64,000 nt of DNA. Origin: Pedobacter sp. KBW06 (GTDB taxonomy: Bacteria > Bacteroidota > Bacteroidia > Sphingobacteriales > Sphingobacteriaceae). The stretch lies in the NCBI RefSeq assembly GCF_003852525.1, contig NZ_QAJL01000001.1:358983-422982 (forward strand). The letters are read 5' to 3'. Position numbers and translations under genes: made by a program. The stretch's first letter is position 1, and every line of letters begins with the position of its first letter. Shown here piece by piece: positions 11,018-19,713 of this stretch. The notes beneath the pieces are model-generated. The model saw only the letters and a list, made by a program, of their open reading frames with translations, was not told the DNA's origin and ran no database searches.

Positions 11018-12238
11018 TTAAACCTCAAGGGCTTCCAGTTGTTTTATTTTTGGAGCCTTATGCTCCTCCCCTTTTTTCCGGGGCAATGCGGGTGCATTTC
11101 CCCCTTTTTTCTTCTTTTTAAACTTCCTGTTGTACCAAATGATAAAACCGGTAACCGGCAGACTGGCAGAGATCAAACTTGCCAGAAAGGCCAGAATTTT
11201 CGTCGGAATCCCCAGTATCGCACCAATGTGCAGGTCGTAATTCATCCTTCTGAGCTTGTCCGCAGCACTGGCATCCTCATATCTTCCTGAAAAAGGAGAG
11301 CCATCTGTAATGGGCTTGAGGCTCAGCTGATCAAAGTTATAACGGTTGGTCTTATACAATGTTCCCGCTTTCAGATAAACTACAAAACCAATGGCATCTG
11401 AGGCCTTTTCAGGCAATGAAACGAGGATATTTTCTGTCCGGTCTGAGGCCACAATCCTGCTGTAAAGCCGGTCTACATCTGTTGGTTTAAAGGTTCCCGT
11501 TGCGGTAGTATCCGAAAGGGCCCTTTTAAATTCCTTCAGAGGCTGCCCTCCGGAACTTAACCAATAGAGGGATTTACTATACCATTTATAGCTGTAAACC
11601 AATCCTGTTAGTGAAATCAGCAATAAAAACAGAAAAGTATAAAACCCGAGCACATTGTGCAGGTCGTAATTTTTCCGCTTAAAACTGGCATTCCACTTAA
11701 TTTTAAAGCTTTTATCACGAATAGATTTGATCCATTTCTTTGGCCACCATAAGATGATCCCGGAAACGAGTAACAGCACAAAAATCAGCACTGCTGCCCC
11801 AACGATGGGCCTTCCGACAGGATAAGGTAACCACAATGCACGATGTCCATTTAAGATGAAACGGAAGAAATCCGGGTTACTTTTCCTGTTTTTCTTTTCC
11901 GTATGAATCAGTTCCCCTGTATATGGGTTCATAAAAACCACCACACTAACTCCCTTCTTCCGGTTAAAATTGCTGACGGTAACTGCTTCATCTTTTTGTC
12001 CGTAGCGAATGGAATTAGGTTTCAGCCCGCCCATTTTCGGGGTAGCCAGAGCAGTTAGCTGCGTAGGAAACAGGAAAGCCTCCTGCCGGGGTTTTACAAA
12101 TTGCCAGGGCTCATATAAGCTTCTGATCTCTTTTTCAAACACATAAATACAGCCGGTAATGCTCACTATAAACACAATCAGGCCCGAACCAAGTCCGAGC
12201 CATAAGTGTAAAAAGGCGTTGATCTTTTTAAAAGTCAT
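11018..12238 (-). CDS. PepSY-associated TM helix protein (iron-regulated membrane protein type)
   Basis: A 406-residue inner-membrane protein with a first helix at residues 10-33, a second near 140-165, others near 195-218 and 358-382, and PepSY-like periplasmic stretches between. It ends in a lysine-rich cytoplasmic tail. Members of this family sit beside siderophore receptors and are thought to help reduce or release iron in the periplasm. Its ATG overlaps the stop of the TonB-dependent receptor (TAATG), so the two are translationally coupled. Function follows from family and context. Confidence 0.88.
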   Translation of the reverse strand: MTFKKINAFLHLWLGLGSGLIVFIVSITGCIYVFEKEIRSLYEPWQFVKPRQEAFLFPTQLTALATPKMGGLKPNSIRYGQKDEAVTVSNFNRKKGVSVVVFMNPYTGELIHTEKKNRKSNPDFFRFILNGHRALWLPYPVGRPIVGAAVLIFVLLLVSGIILWWPKKWIKSIRDKSFKIKWNASFKRKNYDLHNVLGFYTFLFLLLISLTGLVYSYKWYSKSLYWLSSGGQPLKEFKRALSDTTATGTFKPTDVDRLYSRIVASDRTENILVSLPEKASDAIGFVVYLKAGTLYKTNRYNFDQLSLKPITDGSPFSGRYEDASAADKLRRMNYDLHIGAILGIPTKILAFLASLISASLPVTGFIIWYNRKFKKKKKGGNAPALPRKKGEEHKAPKIKQLEALEV

Positions 12239-14637
12239 TATTTAAATTTATATAGCGCGGTAATTCTTGCGTTTCTAGGCATGTCGTAAATCCAGGTATA
12301 GTATCCGGACGCGTTTGCAGGGGCAGTTCCCTGGGTAAACAACCTGCGGTCGAGCACATTATTAACTACGGTAGAAATGCTGAATTTTCCTTTAGTATAA
12401 GAAACTCCGGCATCAAAACGGATGTAATCAGGAAGATTTGGCTTCGTAAATCCCTGTCCGGCAATACGTTTTCCCTGATACTGATATCCTCCTGAAAGTC
12501 CGAAACCATTCAATAAAGCGCCTTGTTTTTTATAGGTATAGCTCAACCAGCCATTGCTGATGTGTCTGGCTGAATTTGTTAAATAAGTACCTTTAAGGTT
12601 TTTATTCAATGCCTGATCTTTGGTCACTTTAGGCTCTGTATAGGCATAATTTAAGGTCACGTTTAATCCTTCCACCAGTTCTCCTACCACATCGATTTCT
12701 ATCCCTTTAGACTGAATTTCACCGAGTTGAACTTTGTATCCTGCCGGATCTCCGGGAAATCTTGGATCTTCGGTAAGGACGTTCTTCTTAGTAATCTGAT
12801 AGGCCGTTATTGAGGTATTCCATTTTCCGTCAAACCAGTCTTTCTTGAATCCGATTTCAATATTATTTCCTCTTAAAGGCTTAAAGATCTCTCCTTCTTT
12901 ATTGGCGCCCGGCTGAGGCAGGAAACTCTGATCAAATAAAGTATAAACAGACATGTTTTTTGTGATGGAATAGCTCAAACCCGCTCTCGGAGAAAATGCA
13001 TTATCAGACAACTGTGCTGCATTGGTCTTTCCAACCGTCACTGCATGGGTAAACCTTCCGGCAAGTGTCAGGCGTAATTTTTCCTCCAGAAAACGAAGTT
13101 CATCCTGAACATAAACTCCGGTATAGCTCACATTTGTTGCATAGATGTTGTTTCCGGAACGCACCTGAATGCTCTTTGAACGGTCAAATACCGGGATGTT
13201 TGCTGCAGGAATTCCATAAATCGGATTGTAAATATTAAAAGGCACATTACCTGCCAATTGAAGATCCGGTGTGGTGGAACTGCTAAAGTCACCCCATGTT
13301 TTCAGGTTTCCCATATCCAAACCACCTAAAACCCGATGCACGACATCTCCGGTTTTAAATTCTCCCTGTAAACTGAACTGTGCATTTTTATTAATCGCCA
13401 GCTCATCACCAATATTGTAATAACGCTTCATGTTTCCCTGATCGTCCAGCGAAGAAAGCCATACCGATCCCCCTTCTAAGGAATAATTCAGATAGGCCAG
13501 TTGCGCATTGAAAGTCCAGTCGTTATTTAGCTTATGGTTTAAATAAAGGGTAACGTTATGGTCATTCAGTTTTGCAGGATCTAAAGCAGGATCTCCCAGG
13601 AAAAAGCTTGGAGGAACATCACCGAAGCCTTTTTTAGAGAAACCATAATTTCCCAATGCCTGCGCTTCTACATGCTGACGGGTATATTCTGCCGTAAATT
13701 TGGTATTACTATCTATCTGATAACTGATTACCGGAGCGATCACATATTTATCAGTATAATTGTATTTATTAAAACTTCCCTTAGTTTGTCCGGCAACATT
13801 CAAACGAAACAGCAATTTACCGTCCTGACTCAGCTTGGTATCCAGGTCGACCGCCGCACGGGCAAGGTTATAACCACCTGCACTGACACTTACAGAACTG
13901 TTGTTCTGACCTGTAGGTTTCTTGGTGACAATATTATACATTCCACCGGGTTCGCCGTTGGCCATCATAAAACTGGCCGGGCCTTTCACAAATTCAATGC
14001 GGTCAATGGTGGCTGCATCGTCTGCCAATGGGCCCCATGGTGTTTTCATATTCATCCCGTTACGGAAAGCAGGAATGGTGGTTCCACGCATATAGATATT
14101 GGCGTATTGTGCATCCCAATGGCCTACCCTGATTGCGCCACTGACATTTCTCGTCACCCCGTCCACGATATCAAAAGCCATCTGATCGGCCATCACCTGA
14201 CTGGTCACCACGCGAATGTTCTGAGGCAATTCCAGCAAAGGCGTCTGTAAACGCAGGGAAGAAGAGACTTTATCTACTTTAAATTTCTTTTTATTACCTG
14301 AAATCTGAACGACATCCAGCTGAGACAAGTTCTCTTTCAATGAGAAATCAACAATAAGGGTTGATTTTCCGGTCACGATGATTTGCTTTTCTTTTGTCAG
14401 CAGTCCAACTCCGGAAACAACGATGGTATGTGTTCCTGCAGGAACCTTTCGGATGTGGTATTCACCATCCTCATTCGTGATTACACCAATGGAAGTACCT
14501 GCCAGTTTTACGGAGATATTGCTCGCTACACTCCCATCTGCTGTAGTGATCCGTCCTTTAATACTACTGGATTGTTGCGCCAGTACGCCGGAACTGAGTA
14601 AGAGAAAAAATAGGAGATTCAGTAAAGATTTCTGCAT
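12238..14637 (-). CDS. TonB-dependent siderophore receptor
   Basis: A 799-residue outer-membrane receptor. Residues 1-20 are a signal peptide (cleavage after VLAQ), 25-105 a carboxypeptidase-regulatory-like beta sandwich, 125-240 the plug domain (SLRLQTPLLELPQNIRVVT, then FVKGPASFMMANGEPGG), and the rest a 22-strand barrel ending in ALYKFK. The plug motif RIEFVKGP with GEPGG is typical of FhuA/FpvA-type ferric-siderophore receptors. It is coupled to the PepSY protein. No convincing Fur box was identified upstream, so iron regulation is assumed, not seen. Confidence 0.92.
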   Translation of the reverse strand: MQKSLLNLLFFLLLSSGVLAQQSSSIKGRITTADGSVASNISVKLAGTSIGVITNEDGEYHIRKVPAGTHTIVVSGVGLLTKEKQIIVTGKSTLIVDFSLKENLSQLDVVQISGNKKKFKVDKVSSSLRLQTPLLELPQNIRVVTSQVMADQMAFDIVDGVTRNVSGAIRVGHWDAQYANIYMRGTTIPAFRNGMNMKTPWGPLADDAATIDRIEFVKGPASFMMANGEPGGMYNIVTKKPTGQNNSSVSVSAGGYNLARAAVDLDTKLSQDGKLLFRLNVAGQTKGSFNKYNYTDKYVIAPVISYQIDSNTKFTAEYTRQHVEAQALGNYGFSKKGFGDVPPSFFLGDPALDPAKLNDHNVTLYLNHKLNNDWTFNAQLAYLNYSLEGGSVWLSSLDDQGNMKRYYNIGDELAINKNAQFSLQGEFKTGDVVHRVLGGLDMGNLKTWGDFSSSTTPDLQLAGNVPFNIYNPIYGIPAANIPVFDRSKSIQVRSGNNIYATNVSYTGVYVQDELRFLEEKLRLTLAGRFTHAVTVGKTNAAQLSDNAFSPRAGLSYSITKNMSVYTLFDQSFLPQPGANKEGEIFKPLRGNNIEIGFKKDWFDGKWNTSITAYQITKKNVLTEDPRFPGDPAGYKVQLGEIQSKGIEIDVVGELVEGLNVTLNYAYTEPKVTKDQALNKNLKGTYLTNSARHISNGWLSYTYKKQGALLNGFGLSGGYQYQGKRIAGQGFTKPNLPDYIRFDAGVSYTKGKFSISTVVNNVLDRRLFTQGTAPANASGYYTWIYDMPRNARITALYKFK

Positions 14638-14731
14638 ATATTGCGCTTTATTAAGATTAATTATAAATAAAACGCAAAGAAAGCTAAATGCAGGTTATCT
14701 TCCTAATAATATTTAAAAAACCTTTTAGCAT

Positions 14732-14774
14732 TTTGCTTTTGCCCCGGCTAATCAGCTGGCGGGACAAAAGCAAA
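14732..14774 (-). terminator. long hairpin downstream of the glycosidase-like gene
   Basis: TTGCTTTTG pairs with CAAAAGCAA and an inner CCGGCT/AGCTGG stem closes on AATC, giving a long interrupted hairpin just past the stop of the gene at 14783. The T-tract on the minus strand is displaced by about 10 nt, so terminator activity is likely but not certain. Confidence 0.5.
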
Positions 14775-14782
14775 GGCAGGAT

Positions 14783-16852
14783 CTAAACTTTAAGTAAGAG
14801 GGTAGTACCGTTTTTAAGTAGGTATTGTTTGACTTTTCCTTCCTTTTTGATGCTGATCCGCATGCGGTTCTTACCTATTCTGGAAATCTCCATATCAAAC
14901 GTACTTCCAAAGGAATGAATGTTGCGCAAAGCCATCTGATTCCATCCTTCCGGCATCCTCGGCGTACAATTAAAACGGTCAAAACCCAGCGGGCGAATGC
15001 CAAACAGGCCTTCGGTAAAGACCCGGCAATACAGGCCGCTTTCTGCGGATAAATGTCGTTGTCCGCCTTCCGGAAAGGCTTCTACAGGATATGGAACGTG
15101 TTCGCCCAGCAGGCGTCTTCTGGAATAATACCTGAGGTAAGCCATGGCTTCTTCGGTCTCTCCGGCGGATAGAATCCCCCTTAAAGCGTATAAAGTGGCC
15201 CGATCCCAGAAGGTCTTGTCTCCGGATTGTGTCAGGAGGCCATCGCTGGTGAATAACCTGGAGGAAAACAATGCCTTAATGGTCCCTTCTTTCCGGTCTT
15301 CAATGCCCACTGTAAGTGGCATACAAATCCAGGAACGCAATACCTCATTGCCTTTGTAATACCTGTAGGTCTCGAATCCTTCTACATTGGCAGAAAAATA
15401 CCGGCTTATTGCAAGCCTCAGTGTTTCTGCCTGTTTCCGGTAGGCCTGCTGTGTCTTTACGCCTTTATTGAGCAAAGGAGCCAGCTCTGCAGCCGAGATC
15501 AAAGCATCATAATACAAACAGCTGGTCGACAGGTTGGCATCTCCGGCAGGAAATCTCCCTTCCAGTTCATCGCTTTTAGAGGCCACTACCCCATCTTTAT
15601 TCAGCTTTCGCCTGGAATATTCCAGGCACCATTCAATTAAAGGCCACAATACACGTGCGGAATCAATGTTTCCATTCGCAAGAGCGTAACGGGAAGCACC
15701 ATAGGCGATCATGGCCTGATCACCACGGTCGCCGGCCCCGTTCCAAAAGCCCTCTCCTTCCGCAATAATCGAGCTGGGAATGGGTTTGTATTCAGGGTTC
15801 ATATAGGTGGCAAACATGCGGTAGGCATTCATGGCCGATTTATTTCCGAGGTCGTCACCTAAAAATGCAAAAAAGGGATTTACATACTCTGCCTGGTCAT
15901 TTGCCCAGATGGCTGCGTAATAAGAAAGACCACCCGGACCATGCATCAGGCCCCCTTTCGTGTTAAAAATACTTTCTGTCGCCCTGAGTTTGGCAAAGGC
16001 AAAAGCCGTGTTTAAAATGGGTTCCGGAGTGATCAGCTGCAGTTTTTGAGCGATTTCTCCGATGCGGGCCTGTCTTTTGGATTCTTCCGCAAGCACATCA
16101 ATGTCAACTGTAGCTGCTGCATTGGCAGCGGCCTGATAGCTGATCGAAAAGCTGATAGAATCACCGGGTTTAACGAGTTGTTTTCCGCTTGCAGCGGAGC
16201 GGAGGATGATGTGATGTGGCTTCAGGTAGGCCCTGGAGGTATCAATCAGGATGTCCCTAAACTGATGGACCATTGAAATCCTGACCGGCTTAAGTCCTTG
16301 ATTTACAAAAACCAACTGTTCTATAGCGATAGGCTGACTAACCGCAGGAAACAATGTTCTTTTCATTGTAACAAGTCCTTTTTCGCCTGTCTTACTGTAA
16401 ACCTCCATCCTTCCGTCGAGCCGGATTCCGGTCAGGACATTTGAAAAACCTTTCAGTTGATGGCCGTTAAAGAGTTCCTCTTTCATCGGTTTTCCATCTA
16501 CAAAAATCTGTGGAAGCTCCTCATCCCTGATCACCTGCATCAGACTGGAGTGGGTATCATTGGGCTTCATTCTAAAGGTTGGAAACACCACCGTACGCTT
16601 CAAATGAAGCCTTTTTTCTGCATCTACTTCGTATTGCAGCCATAGAGAAACCTTCTGTCCGCTCATTTCAATATGATCGGCATGGGGCAAGCGGTCTGTA
16701 ATTTTCCAAAAGATACTGCCGTCCTTTCGGATCTCCCAGCGGTCTGTCTGAACCGGCAGGTCCAGCTGTTGGGCAAAAACCAGGTTCCGGATGGTCATCA
16801 GGACCAATAGGCTTAAACAGATCTTCAAGGGCTTCAATTTAATTTTCATCAT
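14783..16852 (-). CDS. secreted six-hairpin glycosidase-like protein
   Basis: A 689-residue protein with a signal peptide (residues 1-27, cleavage after VFAQ), an N-terminal beta-sandwich of about 250 residues and a helical (alpha/alpha)6-barrel-like domain. The barrel holds IWANDQAEYVNPFF near 303, GEGFWNGAGDRGDQ near 355 and LPYPVEAFPEGGQRH-like residues near 610. The layout resembles clan GH-L/GH-M style glycosidases (GH78/GH63-like), but I cannot name a family. Acidic residues in WNGAGDRGD and VEAFPEGG are candidate catalytic positions. It lies behind a GntR regulator and a SusCD pair, suggesting a periplasmic role in sugar release. Confidence 0.65.
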   Translation of the reverse strand: MMKIKLKPLKICLSLLVLMTIRNLVFAQQLDLPVQTDRWEIRKDGSIFWKITDRLPHADHIEMSGQKVSLWLQYEVDAEKRLHLKRTVVFPTFRMKPNDTHSSLMQVIRDEELPQIFVDGKPMKEELFNGHQLKGFSNVLTGIRLDGRMEVYSKTGEKGLVTMKRTLFPAVSQPIAIEQLVFVNQGLKPVRISMVHQFRDILIDTSRAYLKPHHIILRSAASGKQLVKPGDSISFSISYQAAANAAATVDIDVLAEESKRQARIGEIAQKLQLITPEPILNTAFAFAKLRATESIFNTKGGLMHGPGGLSYYAAIWANDQAEYVNPFFAFLGDDLGNKSAMNAYRMFATYMNPEYKPIPSSIIAEGEGFWNGAGDRGDQAMIAYGASRYALANGNIDSARVLWPLIEWCLEYSRRKLNKDGVVASKSDELEGRFPAGDANLSTSCLYYDALISAAELAPLLNKGVKTQQAYRKQAETLRLAISRYFSANVEGFETYRYYKGNEVLRSWICMPLTVGIEDRKEGTIKALFSSRLFTSDGLLTQSGDKTFWDRATLYALRGILSAGETEEAMAYLRYYSRRRLLGEHVPYPVEAFPEGGQRHLSAESGLYCRVFTEGLFGIRPLGFDRFNCTPRMPEGWNQMALRNIHSFGSTFDMEISRIGKNRMRISIKKEGKVKQYLLKNGTTLLLKV

Positions 16853-16945
16853 TTCAATGTGTTAAATGGGTTAAAATAAAAAAATCACAACATCGCCTGT
16901 GCAATGGCCAAGGCCATTACCGGTTATTAACTGAAAATGAAATTG

Positions 16946-17962
16946 TTAAAGAGATTTCCGCCTCTTGAGTACCGTAGGTATCACCTCCCGGATTCTTTCC
17001 TGACCAACAACAAATTGTGCTGCTTTCTGTGCCATCAGGTTAAAATCTGTAGAGTAAGTTGTGATGCCCCCGCAAATGATTTCCTTAATGGGGTCATCGT
17101 CCTGAGATAAAATACCGACGTCCTTTCCGAGTACAATACCTTGATTTTCACAATCTTTAAGCATCATCCACAGCTGCCTGTCGTTACAAATAAAATAGAC
17201 TTTCCCCTGCTCTACCGAACCGGGCAGATATTCCTTTTTTACCTGATATTTGATATCATAATCCTTTACAAACCTTTTAAAGGCTTTCATGATTTCAATC
17301 GGCAGGTCTGAATTGGGCCGGGAAAAGAAGACCATTTCATCAAATTTTCTGATCGTATCCAGCAATTCGACAAATACCCGGTAACTGGATTCCTCAAACT
17401 CCTGACTGAGGTAGGAAAAATCCCCCTGCATGGGTTCAAAACGGTCTATCATCAGCATTTTATGAAGCGGAAGCAGTTTTAGGATCTTTGCTGTTTTAGG
17501 ATGAGGCATCGGCGTTACGACATACATTCCATATTTCCCGCTGATGTTATTGATGATGCTTTCGAAAGTATCAATATTCTGGTGATGAAAGAAAACATCA
17601 ATCTGAATGTTCGGCACAAGAAGGTCTCTAAAGGCATTGTAAAAGGTTTCCTGAATGGAATCAAAGGCATATAAGACCAGTGCAAGCTTTAAAGGCTGAC
17701 CGGTATCTACATTAGAAATGTAATAACCCATTCCTCTTTTAGATTCTATGATCCCGCGCTCAATCAGCTCCTTATACCCTTTCACGATGGTTTCCCGGGC
17801 AAATCCGGTTTCCCTGATCATGACGTTTACAGAAGGAAGCTGATCCCCTTTCACCAGAATCTTACTGTCAATTGAGTTAATAAAGCCCTGAACCAACTGC
17901 TCGTGTTTAGAATAACCCGGAATTACTTCCAGCTCTTGTATTTTCTCAAAAACATTCCTCAT
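16946..17962 (-). CDS. GntR-family regulator with LacI-type sensor domain
   Basis: A 338-residue transcription factor. Residues 15-85 form a winged helix of the GntR class (GDQLPSVNVMIRETGFARETIVKGYKEL region, with GIIESKRGMGYYI as the wing). Residues 92-330 resemble a periplasmic-binding-protein sensor as in LacI and are likely to bind a sugar. This N-terminal GntR plus sugar-sensor layout is common in Bacteroidota carbohydrate loci. It sits between susD and the glycosidase-like gene and is the obvious candidate to bind the operator-like repeats in the susC leader at 22839-22869. Confidence 0.9.
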   Translation of the reverse strand: MRNVFEKIQELEVIPGYSKHEQLVQGFINSIDSKILVKGDQLPSVNVMIRETGFARETIVKGYKELIERGIIESKRGMGYYISNVDTGQPLKLALVLYAFDSIQETFYNAFRDLLVPNIQIDVFFHHQNIDTFESIINNISGKYGMYVVTPMPHPKTAKILKLLPLHKMLMIDRFEPMQGDFSYLSQEFEESSYRVFVELLDTIRKFDEMVFFSRPNSDLPIEIMKAFKRFVKDYDIKYQVKKEYLPGSVEQGKVYFICNDRQLWMMLKDCENQGIVLGKDVGILSQDDDPIKEIICGGITTYSTDFNLMAQKAAQFVVGQERIREVIPTVLKRRKSL

Positions 17963-18024
17963 ATATCTTATCTAATTGCGGGCCTGATCAGGATCAGGAA
18001 AACAAATTTAACATTCCAATTATT

Positions 18025-18060
18025 AAAAACGTTACGGCATGGATACGCCGTAACGTTTTT
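18025..18060 (-). terminator. Rho-independent terminator after susD
   Basis: AAAAACGTTACGGC and GCCGTAACGTTTTT pair over 14 bp around a short loop. The minus-strand T-run follows the stem, ending the susC-susD transcript before the GntR gene. The flanking A and T tracts would allow either direction. Confidence 0.9.
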
Positions 18061-18067
18061 CTTCAGA

Positions 18068-19696
18068 TTAATATCCGGGGTTCTGGCTTAGCAATTTATT
18101 CTTTTGTGTTTCGTATCTGGGAATGGGAAACAAATAATTGGCTTCCAGAAACTTGCGCGGCTGCAAATCAAAGTAATCATAGCTAAAGGAACCGTTCTGG
18201 TTTTTAGTGATGTTCACTGCCCGGATTGGCTTATTCTCTGAAGCAGCGGCAATTTTCCACCTGCGTACATCATAAAAACGATGTCCTTCAAAGCATAATT
18301 CTATCTCCCGTTCATGTCTGATCGCATCCCTGAGCGCGGTAGATCCGGCAGTAACTGGAGGCATATTTACCGATGGCCTGCTGCGAACCAGGTTAAGATA
18401 GTTCCTCGCTTCGGGTTCATTTCCCAGTTCATATTGGATTTCTGCATAATTTAAATAGACTTCTGCCAGGCGAAAGATGACCCAGTTTTGTGTACTTCCG
18501 GTCGCATCCATATCATGCGTTTCATCCGCATATTTGCGCCAGTTGTATCCCGTCAGACTGGCGTTCCAGTTCTCCACGGGGCTCTGCGGGCTATCTAAAC
18601 CACCTTTAAAGTACTCTGCTTTCCGTCCCTTAAATGGCGTTCCGTTGAAAATAATCGTGGCATCAAAACGGGGATCCCGATTTAAATACGGATTGGTGGG
18701 GTCATATCCCGATGCCGGATCATTAATCATCTTTCCGTTTTTCATCTCAAAATCGTCGACAAGGTTCTGGGAAGGTGCATAAACAGACCAGCCATGGTAT
18801 CCGTTTGGTGCGATCATCACATCAAGTGAAGATTCCCAATCTGTACCATTCATCCCGTAAGACAGGATAATTTCGCGGTTGAACTTTTCTAAAAACAGTT
18901 GTTTATAGTCTGATCCGGCGTATAACCCAAAGCCAGGTGCATCGAGCATGGCTTTGGTGGCATCGGCTGCTGCCTGCCATTTCGCCCTGTCGCCGGAGGG
19001 GTTGTTCAAGGCGCTTGCGGCATAAAGCAATGCCCTGGATTTCAAGGCGAGAACGGCTCCTTTGGTTGCCCGGCCCAGGTCTTTACCGCTGTAACTGTCC
19101 GGCAACATGGGAATCGCCTCATCGAGTTCCTTTACAACAAAGGCCATACATTCTGCGTATGAATTTCTCGCTGCAAGGAAATCAGGGTCAGAAAGGCTAT
19201 AGACTTTAGTGATCAGTGGTACACCACCATAGCGGGAAATGAGGTTAAAATAACACCAGGCCCTGATAAACTTCATCTCGCCGGTCATCCTTTTTTTGAT
19301 TCCCTCATCCCCTTTCACTGCTCCTATCTTCTCAAAAAAGGAGTTACAATCCCGTATAAAGCCATAATCCGGGGTCCAGCTGTCCATAGAAAGGTTGTCG
19401 GGACTAATTTCTCCTTTATTCCATAAAAAGACACTTTCGTAGTTAAACTTGGAGTAACCTTCATCAGATGCGGCGGACAAACCCGGGCCATTTACTGCTG
19501 CCCCCCAGTTATAAAAGTGCGGTAAAGCGCGGTATTTGGAGTTGATAAAGGTCTGTATCAGGTTCAGATCTGTCCAGACATCGAGCTCTGAATAGGTATC
19601 CAGGGGCTTTCTGTCCAGAAAATCCTTTTTACAGGAATTCAGGTTTGTTAAAAGCAATAAGCCCAAAAAGCATATAGATATAGTTTTCATCTTCAT
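18068..19696 (-). CDS. SusD/RagB-family glycan-binding lipoprotein
   Basis: A 542-residue surface lipoprotein. The signal peptide ends in a lipobox with Cys22 (NLNSCKKDF). A TPR-rich helical core and the C-terminal HEREIELCFEGHRFYDVRRW block (residues about 463-483) are diagnostic of SusD proteins. It forms the lid of the SusC channel and captures the oligosaccharide. It lies 17 bp behind susC. The substrate cannot be read from sequence. Confidence 0.95.
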   Translation of the reverse strand: MKMKTISICFLGLLLLTNLNSCKKDFLDRKPLDTYSELDVWTDLNLIQTFINSKYRALPHFYNWGAAVNGPGLSAASDEGYSKFNYESVFLWNKGEISPDNLSMDSWTPDYGFIRDCNSFFEKIGAVKGDEGIKKRMTGEMKFIRAWCYFNLISRYGGVPLITKVYSLSDPDFLAARNSYAECMAFVVKELDEAIPMLPDSYSGKDLGRATKGAVLALKSRALLYAASALNNPSGDRAKWQAAADATKAMLDAPGFGLYAGSDYKQLFLEKFNREIILSYGMNGTDWESSLDVMIAPNGYHGWSVYAPSQNLVDDFEMKNGKMINDPASGYDPTNPYLNRDPRFDATIIFNGTPFKGRKAEYFKGGLDSPQSPVENWNASLTGYNWRKYADETHDMDATGSTQNWVIFRLAEVYLNYAEIQYELGNEPEARNYLNLVRSRPSVNMPPVTAGSTALRDAIRHEREIELCFEGHRFYDVRRWKIAAASENKPIRAVNITKNQNGSFSYDYFDLQPRKFLEANYLFPIPRYETQKNKLLSQNPGY

Positions 19697-19713
19697 TATT
19701 GTTTCATTTAGGA

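Noticed and set aside
13672-14250. 192-codon open frame antisense to the TonB-dependent receptor
   Set aside because: It lies wholly inside a convincing receptor gene and shows no family motifs, so it is a shadow of that gene's codon pattern.
14638-14731. A Fur box ahead of the siderophore receptor
   Set aside because: The A/T-rich stretch has loose inverted repeats (TTTATT and AATAAA) but nothing convincing against the known Fur consensus.
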